Shown here piece by piece: positions 22,929 through 30,475 of a stretch of DNA of 36,031 nt. The notes beneath the pieces are model-generated. The model ran no database searches. It was not told where the DNA came from and saw only the letters and a list, made by a program, of their open reading frames with translations. The position numbers and the translations under genes were made by a program. Origin of the DNA: a bacterium (GTDB lineage Bacteria; Planctomycetota; UBA1135; GCA-002686595); contig JAAELL010000096.1 of NCBI GenBank assembly GCA_024226735.1, positions 1 through 36,031 of the forward strand, given 5' to 3'. Numbering within the stretch: position 1 is the stretch's first letter; each line of letters opens with the position of its first letter.

Positions 22929-25454
22929 CTACCGCCGCTTGCCCGTTGTCCGGCGCAGCTCGATCTCCGCCAGGGCCGGCTGTTGGCCGTCGGCGACCTC
23001 CAGGATGCGGATCGTCAGCGTCCGCACCGCGACGAGCTTGTCGAGCTGGATGACCGTCTTGCGCCAGGCGCTCTCATCGAGCTCGACCTCGCGCGGCTTG
23101 CCGTTGAGGATCAGCTCGATGCGCTTGATGCAGCCAGGGGCGTCCGCGGCCTTGGCGCCGCCGGGGAGTGCTGGAGCGAGCGCGATCGTGTCGGCGCGCA
23201 CCGGCTTCTTGAGCTGCAGCTTGAGCGACTTCTCCGCGTCGTTCTTGCCCGGCGACCACGCGGTCGCCGTGAAGCCGTCGACTGCACCGCGCCCGTTGCC
23301 GCTGCTGGCCGTCGTTTCGATGCGGACGCCGGCGAGGAGGTTGTCTGCGCCCTCGGTCGCGTAGGTGATCAGTTCTGGCTCGCGTGCGCGGTCGACCTCG
23401 ATCTCGAGCTCGACGGACGACAGCTTCTCGTCCTCGCCGTCCGGGCCGCGCACGGTCACGTCGGCGACGACGCGGTGTTTGCCGGGCTCGAAGTCACGCT
23501 GGATCGCGAAGCGTGGATCGTCGGCGGGGTGCTCGGCGTCGCCATCGCGTGCTTCGAGCGGCGTCCGCTCGTCGCCGTTCAGCGTGAAGTACTCGACGCG
23601 CACGACGCGCAGCTTCTTCTTCTCGCCTTCCCACGCGAGGCGCTCGAGCGGTTCGGAGCCGAAGCTCGAGACCCAGATCGCGAGCTTCGTGCGGCCCGCG
23701 GCGCGCAGCGACACGGGCGCCTCGGGATCGTCCCTGCCGTAGAGTCCGCTGACCGAGGAGGCTTGGACGGTGCGGCCGGTCGAGGGCTTGTTGCGCCCCG
23801 TGGCCCGCGTCAGAAAGAGCAGGCCGAAGCAGGTATCCGGCTGCGAGCCCCACGTGCCTTCGTCCTTCTGCGTCTGGACGAGCGCGACCGCTCCTTCCGC
23901 GTACCAGTCGCGACCGCCGATGCGGTCGAGGTTCAGGAGGCTGCCGACGCGCTCGAGGCCGTATTGGAAGTAGTGCAGCCAACTGTTCTCGTGGCCGTTC
24001 GCCGATCCGGGAAAGGGGTTGTCGGTGACCGTGAAGTTCTCGCCGAGCCAGCGCACGCCGCGTTCGATCGCGGCTTCCCAGCCCTTGCCGGGGCGGCGGC
24101 TCTCCTGCGAGGCGACCGCGAGGATCGTGACGCCGGCCGACGTCATGCTCCCCGTCGCGCCCTTGCCCGCGACGTAGGAGAAGCCGAGGCCCGCGTCGCG
24201 CCGGCGACGCTCCTGCAGGCCGATCGCGTAGCTCGCGGCATCGCTCCAGACGCGCTGCGGCACGCGCACGCCGCGCGCGGCGGCTGCTCGCAGCCCCAGG
24301 ATGGCGTACTGGGAATTCGAGAGGTCGACGTGGTTCTCGGGGTAGGCCCAGCCGCCTGCCATCTGGCCGTCGATCACGCGCTCGGCCATGTCGGTCAACA
24401 GCTCATCCATGTGCCCTTCGGGCAGTGAGCCGACGGCGAGCAGCGCGCACCCGAGAGCGTACGTCCGGCGCGGTGGGTAGCGCTCGATGAAGGCGAGGCC
24501 ACGCTGGACCGCGGGATGGTCGTGCGGCACTCCACTCTTCAACAGCGTGTACACCGCGAGCCCGGTCATTCCCGAACCGTACTCCTGCACCTTGTGCCGC
24601 CACGAGCCGTCGAGCTCCTGCTGGGCGATGAGGGCTGCGACGCCGCGGTCGATCGCAGTTTCGATCTTCTCCGCGAGCTTGGGATCCTCGAGCCGCGCCT
24701 TGCGGAGCTCGATCCAGGGGCGGGCCCCGTACGTGGTCGCTTCGCGCTGGAAGTTCGCCGCGACTTGAGCCGGCGTCAGCGCATCTGCGTGCACGCGCAC
24801 GCGCCCGATCGACAGCGTCGCGCGCGTTCCCCATTTGCCGTCGGCGTCATTCTGCCCCGCGATGCGGATCGGCATGTCGGCCTTGGTCGCGATCTGCATC
24901 TCGCGCTCGGCCATCACGCTGCCGTTGTAGAACACGCGTGCGCGCTCGCCGTCGTAAGTGTAGGCGAGGTGGCACCAGCTCTTCGCGTCGGGCCAGTGGC
25001 TCCAGGCGAGATCGTGCTCGTGGTGGCTCACGGCGCCGGCGGTTTCGTCCTTGCCGAAGTTGAAGGTCAGGTTCGTGCCTTTCGGTCCGCCGCGCTGGCC
25101 CCAGGCGACGAGCGTCTCCTTCCCGTCCAGCTCGGGGTTCCACGCCCAGACCTCGATCGTGCGCGGGCTCGCTTCCTCCAAGTCGGGCACGGTCTTGGGC
25201 CCGTCGAACCCACCTTGACCGCCAAACGCTACGGCGGGCTGGCCGTCGCGTGTCACCTTCTTGGGGTCGCCGTCGCGTGTGAAGTCGCCGAGCTCGCCGG
25301 CGTTCTTCCACGTGTCGGTCGCCGCGGAGGGATCCGCCGCGTCGAGGTCGACGAGCAGCCGCCCCGCGACGTCCTGGGCGGCGGCGGTGGCCGAGACCAG
25401 AACGACGGGCAGGAGGGCCGGCAGGCGCCCGAGGGATCGAGGCAGGCGGATCAT
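22929..25454 (-). CDS. Secreted LamG - cyclase-like barrel - discoidin-like protein
   Basis: 841 residues from ATG at 25454, which gives the signal peptide MIRLPRSLGRLPALLPVVLV. Residues 28-250 are a LamG/concanavalin-like domain (LVDLDAADPSAATDTWKNAG; RVFYNGSVMAEREM). Residues about 270-590 are an alpha/alpha barrel of the prenyltransferase/squalene-cyclase repeat type (AALIAQQELDGSWRHKVQEY; EGTWGSQPDTCFGLLFLT). This repeat type is common in secreted Planctomycete proteins and no terpene cyclase DxDD motif is apparent. The last 150 residues resemble a discoidin (F5/8 type C) domain (AVDGFTATAWSPGKN). The likely role is binding or degradation of extracellular polymers, by inference. A -10 box lies at 25474-25479. 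DUF1080 follows in the same operon. Confidence 0.85.
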   Translation of the reverse strand: MIRLPRSLGRLPALLPVVLVSATAAAQDVAGRLLVDLDAADPSAATDTWKNAGELGDFTRDGDPKKVTRDGQPAVAFGGQGGFDGPKTVPDLEEASPRTIEVWAWNPELDGKETLVAWGQRGGPKGTNLTFNFGKDETAGAVSHHEHDLAWSHWPDAKSWCHLAYTYDGERARVFYNGSVMAEREMQIATKADMPIRIAGQNDADGKWGTRATLSIGRVRVHADALTPAQVAANFQREATTYGARPWIELRKARLEDPKLAEKIETAIDRGVAALIAQQELDGSWRHKVQEYGSGMTGLAVYTLLKSGVPHDHPAVQRGLAFIERYPPRRTYALGCALLAVGSLPEGHMDELLTDMAERVIDGQMAGGWAYPENHVDLSNSQYAILGLRAAAARGVRVPQRVWSDAASYAIGLQERRRRDAGLGFSYVAGKGATGSMTSAGVTILAVASQESRRPGKGWEAAIERGVRWLGENFTVTDNPFPGSANGHENSWLHYFQYGLERVGSLLNLDRIGGRDWYAEGAVALVQTQKDEGTWGSQPDTCFGLLFLTRATGRNKPSTGRTVQASSVSGLYGRDDPEAPVSLRAAGRTKLAIWVSSFGSEPLERLAWEGEKKKLRVVRVEYFTLNGDERTPLEARDGDAEHPADDPRFAIQRDFEPGKHRVVADVTVRGPDGEDEKLSSVELEIEVDRAREPELITYATEGADNLLAGVRIETTASSGNGRGAVDGFTATAWSPGKNDAEKSLKLQLKKPVRADTIALAPALPGGAKAADAPGCIKRIELILNGKPREVELDESAWRKTVIQLDKLVAVRTLTIRILEVADGQQPALAEIELRRTTGKRR

Positions 25455-25473
25455 CTGGAAGCGAGGATCCAAG

Positions 25474-25479
25474 ATTCTA
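25474..25479 (-). promoter_or_regulatory. -10 box for the LamG/cyclase gene
   Basis: TAGAAT on the minus strand, 19 bases before the ATG at 25454, giving a leader of about 12 bases without a Shine-Dalgarno. Upstream, TGAGCA at an 18-base distance is a weak -35. Confidence 0.45.
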
Positions 25480-25561
25480 ACGACGAAGCTCCCGGGATGC
25501 TCACGGAGCACCGGAGGTTCCGAGTCAGACCGACTTCCACATGATCGTGCGGATCGCCTTA

Positions 25562-25642
25562 ACGCCACTAGGCGTGGCGCCAGTCGACAACATGTCTTGA
25601 TCCACGCCACTAGGCGTGGCGCCAGTCGACAACATGCCTTGA
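25562..25642. repeat. Two tandem copies of a 42-bp hairpin repeat
   Basis: Copies start at 25562 and 25604 with an exact 42-base period and one base difference in the first 39. Each holds CGCCAC-TAGGC-GTGGCG (stem 6, loop 5) followed by CCAGTCGACAACATG and CTTGA. The unit resembles the single element at 15608-15650. The pair lies in the divergent promoter region, ending 9 bases before the amidohydrolase start. Confidence 0.85.
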
Positions 25643-25651
25643 AGTGGGGCC

Positions 25652-27061
25652 ATGCATCGCCGCCTCGCCCTCGCCACTGCCTGCCTCGCCCTGCTCGCCG
25701 TCGCCCGAACCCTCGACCCGTCACGCCCGGCCCGCGCGCAAGGCGTCTTCGCGCTCGTGGGGGGCCGCGTGTTCGACGGCACGGGCGCGGAGGCGCGCGA
25801 GGGGTGGACCGTCGTCGTGGACGGTGACCGCATCGCAGCCGTCGGTCCCGACGTTCCGATTCCGGACGGAGCCAAGCGTATCGACGTCCAAGGAAAGACG
25901 GTCCTGCCGGGACTGATCGATGCCCACGGGCACCTCTTCGCGAACGTCGGGGGCAAGATCGCCAACGTCCACCGCGCCTACGCGCCGCTGTACCTCGCGG
26001 GCGGCGTCACCACCGTCTTCACGCCTGGCGACTACGACCCCGAGTTCACGCTCGCGTTCCGCGAGGCCCAGCGCAAGGGTGAGGAAGTCGGTGCACGCAT
26101 CTACACGGCCGGACCGTACTTCGACCACGATCCCTCCTTGATCGGTTGGATCGACGGCGTCGACTCCGTCGCGGCGATGCGCGCGAAGTTCGCGCAGTGG
26201 AGGGGGCGCATCGACGGCGTCAAGGTCTACACCAGCATCACCGAGAAGCAGCTCGGCGCCCTCGTGAAGGACGCGCACGAGGCAGAGCTCTTGGTCACGG
26301 GGCACCTCGCCTCGGTTACGGCAACACGCGCCACGCAGCTCGGGATCGACCGGCTCGAGCATGGCCTGTTCGCGATGACCGAGCTCGCGCGACCGGACCC
26401 GGCGAAGCTGTTCGATCTCGAGTACATGCAGGCCCTCGGACGGGTTGATCTCGAGGGCGACGCGGCGCGCGCCGTGGTGCGCGCGATCGTCGAGGCCGAG
26501 GTCGTGCTCGACCCGACGATCGTCATCTTCGAGGCGGCCTTCGGAGTGCTCGAGCCGCTCGCGGACGACTGGCAACGCTTCCTCGGTCCGGACGTGCGCG
26601 ATCGCCTCGCCGCGCAGGACCGCCAGATGGCCTTCATGCGGCGGCGCCTGAACATCGACGAGGAGGCTTGGAAAACAGCCGTCGCGGCTGCGATCGCGAA
26701 GCAGCGCGCGCTCGTCAAGGCCGTGCACGACGCCGGTGGCACGGTCATCACCGGGACGGACCCGGTCGCCGCGAACGTCGTTCCGGGCTACGGCCTGCAC
26801 CGCGAGCTCGCGAACTTCGTCGACGCCGGACTGACCGAGCGCGAGGCGCTCCACGCGGCGACGGGCGCCGCGGCACGCGCGCTCGGCTTGGACGACGATC
26901 TCGGTACGATCGCCCCCGGGAAGCTCGCCGACCTGATCGTCGTCTCCGGCGATCCGACGAGCGACATCGCCGATATCGGGAAGACGGTGCTGATCTTCCA
27001 AGCGGGCGTGCGCTACGAGCCCGAGGAGCTGCGCACCTCCGTGGAAGGCGCGATTCGCTAG
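25652..27061 (+). CDS. Secreted metal-dependent amidohydrolase (imidazolonepropionase-like)
   Basis: 469 residues with a signal peptide (1-30, ending ARAQ). It is an amidohydrolase-superfamily TIM barrel with flanking beta-sandwich: His92 and His94 in LIDAHGHL, Lys191 in VKVYTS (the usual carboxylated lysine position), His218 (VTGHLA), His237 (RLEHG) and Asp370 (GTDP). These form a complete metal site. The C-terminus has the family ending LGTIAPGKLADLIVVSGDP. Related secreted enzymes act as Xaa-Pro or other dipeptidases and lactone or amide hydrolases; the substrate is unknown. Hairpin repeats occupy its 5' region. Its TAG is part of the left arm of the palindrome at 27058-27140. Confidence 0.92.
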   Translation: MHRRLALATACLALLAVARTLDPSRPARAQGVFALVGGRVFDGTGAEAREGWTVVVDGDRIAAVGPDVPIPDGAKRIDVQGKTVLPGLIDAHGHLFANVGGKIANVHRAYAPLYLAGGVTTVFTPGDYDPEFTLAFREAQRKGEEVGARIYTAGPYFDHDPSLIGWIDGVDSVAAMRAKFAQWRGRIDGVKVYTSITEKQLGALVKDAHEAELLVTGHLASVTATRATQLGIDRLEHGLFAMTELARPDPAKLFDLEYMQALGRVDLEGDAARAVVRAIVEAEVVLDPTIVIFEAAFGVLEPLADDWQRFLGPDVRDRLAAQDRQMAFMRRRLNIDEEAWKTAVAAAIAKQRALVKAVHDAGGTVITGTDPVAANVVPGYGLHRELANFVDAGLTEREALHAATGAAARALGLDDDLGTIAPGKLADLIVVSGDPTSDIADIGKTVLIFQAGVRYEPEELRTSVEGAIR

Positions 27062-27140
27062 ATGCTATGGGCCCCGCTGGGAACGGGGCAGTGCGCAGCA
27101 GGCAAACTGTCCCGTTCCCAGCGGGGCCCATAGCATCTAG
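27058..27140. repeat. 35-bp-arm palindrome overlapping the amidohydrolase stop codon
   Basis: Arms 27058-27092 and 27106-27140 are inverted copies with a single G/A mismatch (a G-U pair in RNA) around a 13-base loop. The outer ends are CTAGATGC and GCATCTAG; the stop TAG is bases 2-4 of the left arm. It sits between a plus-strand and a minus-strand gene and must act as a strong bidirectional hairpin. Its length far exceeds a normal terminator and suggests an inserted palindromic element. Confidence 0.92.
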
Positions 27141-27192
27141 TGGTGTGATGCAGACATTCGCACGTGTGGCGCAACGCCAACCCGGAACGGAA

Positions 27193-27222
27193 CGCGGCCC
27201 GCGTCCGAGGACGCGGGCCGCG
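27193..27222 (-). terminator. Terminator of the 27253-29037 gene
   Basis: CGCGGCCCGCGTC (27193-27205) pairs perfectly over 13 bases with GACGCGGGCCGCG (27210-27222), loop CGAG. On the minus strand the stem is followed by TTCCGTTCC. It is 30 bases beyond the stop codon. Confidence 0.75.
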
Positions 27223-27252
27223 CACTTCGTGAAGCGCGAGCGCAGCCGGTCG

Positions 27253-29037
27253 CTATTGGAACGTGATCGACACCCCGTCGGTGAAGTTCGACGTCGACGT
27301 CGGATTCACGTCGCGGTACCAGCACTGGAAGTTCCAGGTCTCACCGGCCATCGCCGCGCGCGGCGGGTTGACGGGGATCGACGTCAGGTCGATGGCGACG
27401 CTTCCAGACGGGCCCTGGATGATGTCAGGCACGCTGTTGTACCGACCGATGTTGCCCATCAGGCAGATGATGCCCTGGCTGCCCGGAGGGTTGAAGAAAC
27501 CCTGGGTCTGGCCGGCGAGGAAGTAGCCGAACTGGCCCGGCGGCAGCTGATCGGCGTTCAGCGTGACGTTGTTGGCGACGACGAACACGCTGCCGACCGC
27601 GGAGATCTCACCGGCGAAGCCGCTGGAGTTGGGGATCGCGGGGCCGCAGTAGCTCGTCCCGAGATCGCCCGTGCCGCGCACCTTGGCGGCGAGGATCGCG
27701 TAGCCGGCGTTGCCGTTCGAGGCGTTGCTGAACGAGATGCTCGTGATGGTCTCCCCGGCGTCTGCGCCGAGCATGACGGAGCCCTCGGTGATCGAGAGGT
27801 TGGCGCCAGTGTTCGCCTGGTCGACGGCGTCGGTGCCTCCGAACGCGCCGCCGAACCAGTCGCCGCCAGAGAGCGTCGCGGTCGTCGAGCCACCGCTCAT
27901 GAACCCGAACGTCACGTCGAACGAGCCGCCGCCGTCGCTGATCTGGTACAGGAAGTTGGCCGTCGAGGCACTCGCCAGCGTGACCGGCGCGTTCAGGACC
28001 GTCGTCTGCGGACCCGTCTGATCGACGTTCGGTAGCCACGTGGGCTGGATGCCGATGTCGTTGCCGTTGGCCATGCCCTCGAACGCCCATGCGCCGCCGC
28101 TCACGGTGTCGCGGTTGCCGAGGTGCACGATGTCGAGCACGCCGGGCTGGTCGACGAGCGAGTAGCTCGAGAGCAGCGGGTCGGCCGGCACGCCCGCGCT
28201 GAAGTCGAGCCCGCGGTCGGAGATCGAGCGGTAGCCCGTCGGGTCGTCCGGGAGGCCGGCTTCGCCCTGGTGCACGATGCCGTTGAAGTTGTAGTCGAGC
28301 GCGACCTGCTGGTCGACGAGGACCATCGGGTCGGTGAACACGTTGGCGGCGAGGATCGCGTAGCCGGCGTTCGTGTTCGAGCGGTTCTCGAAGGAGATCT
28401 GCGTGATGCTTTCGCCCGCGTGCGCGCTGAGGTTGACGCCCCCCTCGGTGATCGAGAGGTTGGCGCCGAGGGCGGCGAGGTCGACGTTCTCGGTGCCGCC
28501 GAAGATTCCGCCGAACCAATCGCCGCCCGAGAGCGACGCGGTCGTGGAGCCACCGCTCTGGAAGCTGAACGTGACGTCGAACGATCCGCCGCCGTTGCTG
28601 ATCTGATACAGGAAGTCCGCCCGCGAGGAGGCCTCGAGCACGATCGGTGGATTGACGACGGTCGTCTGAGGTCCGGACTGGTCGACGTTCGCGAGCCACG
28701 TCGGCTGCACGCCGATGTCGTCTCCGTTCGGCATCAGGTCGAACGCCCAGTTGCCGTTGTCGACCGTGACGCGGTTGCCGAGGTGCACGATGTCGAGCGT
28801 GCCGGGCGTCGACACGAGCGAGTAGGGCGCGAGCAGCGGATCGGCCGGCACGCCCGCCGCGAAGCTCAGCCCGCGGTCGGAGATCGATCGGTACCCGGCC
28901 AGGTCGTCCGGCACCCCGTCCTCACCGGCGTGCACGATGCCGTTGAAGTTGTAGTTGAGTGCAATCTGTGTCGTGGTCTGAGCCGCGGCGGACGATGCGA
29001 GCGCGAAGCCACACGCTGAGAGCAGGCGAAAATCCAT
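27253..29037 (-). CDS. Secreted protein: two tandem 210-residue units plus the shared C-terminal domain
   Basis: 594 residues. Signal peptide 1-20 (FALASSAAAQ end). Two units of about 210 residues follow (about 25-240 and 246-460). Each begins LNYNFNGIVH or LDYNFNGIVH and contains GYRSISDRGL, DIVHLGNR, QPTWL and SGGDWFGG. They are clearly homologous in protein and DNA, a fairly recent internal duplication. The last 130 residues are the C-terminal domain shared with the 30475 and 32241 genes: YCGPAIPNSSG, then LPPGQFGYFL, and the ending GETWNFQCWYRDVNP with SNFTDGVSITFQ at the stop. No enzyme motif is seen; a surface or matrix protein is plausible (inference). A strong terminator follows. Confidence 0.85.
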   Translation of the reverse strand: MDFRLLSACGFALASSAAAQTTTQIALNYNFNGIVHAGEDGVPDDLAGYRSISDRGLSFAAGVPADPLLAPYSLVSTPGTLDIVHLGNRVTVDNGNWAFDLMPNGDDIGVQPTWLANVDQSGPQTTVVNPPIVLEASSRADFLYQISNGGGSFDVTFSFQSGGSTTASLSGGDWFGGIFGGTENVDLAALGANLSITEGGVNLSAHAGESITQISFENRSNTNAGYAILAANVFTDPMVLVDQQVALDYNFNGIVHQGEAGLPDDPTGYRSISDRGLDFSAGVPADPLLSSYSLVDQPGVLDIVHLGNRDTVSGGAWAFEGMANGNDIGIQPTWLPNVDQTGPQTTVLNAPVTLASASTANFLYQISDGGGSFDVTFGFMSGGSTTATLSGGDWFGGAFGGTDAVDQANTGANLSITEGSVMLGADAGETITSISFSNASNGNAGYAILAAKVRGTGDLGTSYCGPAIPNSSGFAGEISAVGSVFVVANNVTLNADQLPPGQFGYFLAGQTQGFFNPPGSQGIICLMGNIGRYNSVPDIIQGPSGSVAIDLTSIPVNPPRAAMAGETWNFQCWYRDVNPTSTSNFTDGVSITFQ

Positions 29038-29164
29038 GACGTACTCGTGGTGAGAGCAGGGAAGGGAGAGGATGCGTAGGATCGAGCGTAGACGCGCGGC
29101 GACCGGCCGTCCTCGCGAAACGGGCGTTCATCCTCCTTTCACTCTCCTGCTCCAGCTCAAGCAC

Positions 29165-29490
29165 ATGAAGGCAACTCTCCACGCACTTGGCGCGCTGGTT
29201 CTTTGCTCCGTCGCAACGGCCCAGGTCCAGCCGGTCGCATTCGAATCCTTCGATTACGCAACGGGTTCCAACCTCGGCGGGCAGGGAACGGGCACTGGTT
29301 GGGCGAACAACTGGTGGTCGGGCGGCACCGACGACAACGCGACGATCACCGCGCCTGGCTTCGACGGAGTCGGCAGTCGCGCGCACGTCAACATCGAGTT
29401 CGGTGGCTCGTTCCGCGTAGTCGACATCGCGCCGCATCCCGAGCTGGATGATGGCACCGGCCTGTTCGGCGCGGACGACACGACGATGTT
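29165..29490 (+). pseudogene. N-terminal fragment of a secreted LamG-like protein
   Basis: ATG at 29165 begins a signal peptide (MKATLHALGALVLCSVATAQ) and then a domain that reads ESFDYATGSNLGGQGTGTGW, NNWWSGGTDDNATITAPGF and GSRAHVNIEFGGSFRVVDIA. This resembles the start of jelly-roll anchor proteins. Protein-like sequence stops near DDTTMF (about 29490). After that the frame is only the shadow of the next gene, whose Shine-Dalgarno and ATG (29515) follow at once. A deletion seems to have removed the rest. Divergent from the 29037 gene. Confidence 0.6.
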
Positions 29491-29514
29491 CTCCGAGCCC
29501 CCAGGGAGTCTTCC

Positions 29515-30475
29515 ATGCTGCTCGCTTCGACCTTCGTCCTGCTGTGTCCGGTCCTCGGCGGTGACCTCTACGTCGACGGTCTGCACGCGACGTGCGCGAC
29601 GGGAAACGGCAGTGAGGCCAGCCCCTTCTGCACGATCGGCGAGGCGATCGCGGCCGCACAGCCGGGGGACACGATCCACGTGGCGCCCGGGACGTACTGC
29701 AACTGAGCGGACTGACGATTCGCGACGGTTGTCACTACGGCAGTGGCGGCGGGATCGTCGCCACCCGTTCCGACCTGGCGCTCCAGGAGTGTCGGCTGAC
29801 GCACAACATGGTCCATGGGCAACGGCGGCGGGCTGCTCGTGCGGGCGGGCACACGGGCGACGCTCGTCGATTGCCTCGTCGCCGACAACGTGGCCGACGA
29901 GTACGATGCTGGCGGTGGTGGCGGCGCGATCCACACGCAGGGGTCAACAGGTTCTCCGGCACGCTGCGGCTCGACCACACGATCGTCGCGGGCAATGCGA
30001 TGGGAAACCTCGGACCCGACTGCTGGGGCGAGCTCGAGTCCTTGGGATACAACCTGATCGGCGACACGACCGACTGCACGGTCATCGGTGACGAGACGGG
30101 CAACCTGGACGACCTCGACCCCGGCTTCGTGTCCGTGCCGACGAGCGACTTCCGTCTCCTCTTGACCTCGCCCGCGGTGGAGGCAGGCGACGCGGGCCTG
30201 CCGCCGCAGCCGGGCTTCGATGTGGACGGCGACCCGCGCTGGCTCGACGCCGACTTCGACGGCGCGATGGTCCTGGACCTCGGGGCGCTCGAGTTCGACC
30301 ACGTGCAGCTCGAGGTGCGCGGGATCCCGACGCCCGGCTAGGTCCTCACGCTCGACACGACCGGGACCCCGGGGCTCGTCGTGGGTCTTGTCGTCGGCGT
30401 CGTGCCTGGCAGTCGCTTGGTCGTACCCTACGGAACGCTCGCGTTCGATAGCGCTTCGCCGTGGCTGGTCCCGGC
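29515..30475 (+). pseudogene. Decayed right-handed beta-helix (parallel beta-helix) secreted protein
   Basis: AGGGAG precedes ATG 29515. Frame 1 gives a signal peptide and DLYVDGLHATCATGNGSEAS, then GDTIHVAPGTYCN and a stop (29706). Reading resumes in the next frame with LSGLTIRDGCHYGSGGGI (from 29703). It returns to the first frame at 29815 (NGGGLLVRAGTRATLVDCLV) and changes again near 29940 to RFSGTLRLDHTIVAGNAMG. That frame runs to LEVRGIPTPG and an in-frame TAG (30341). The same frame then continues with VLTLDTTGTPGLVVGLVVG, the usual ending of such proteins. At least three frame changes, a probable internal deletion and one nonsense codon show loss of function. The type is a polysaccharide-lyase-like or adhesin beta-helix. 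Confidence 0.8.

Noticed and set aside
22929..25454. Terpenoid or hopanoid cyclase.
   Set aside because: It is secreted, is flanked by LamG and discoidin domains, and shows no DxDD motif.
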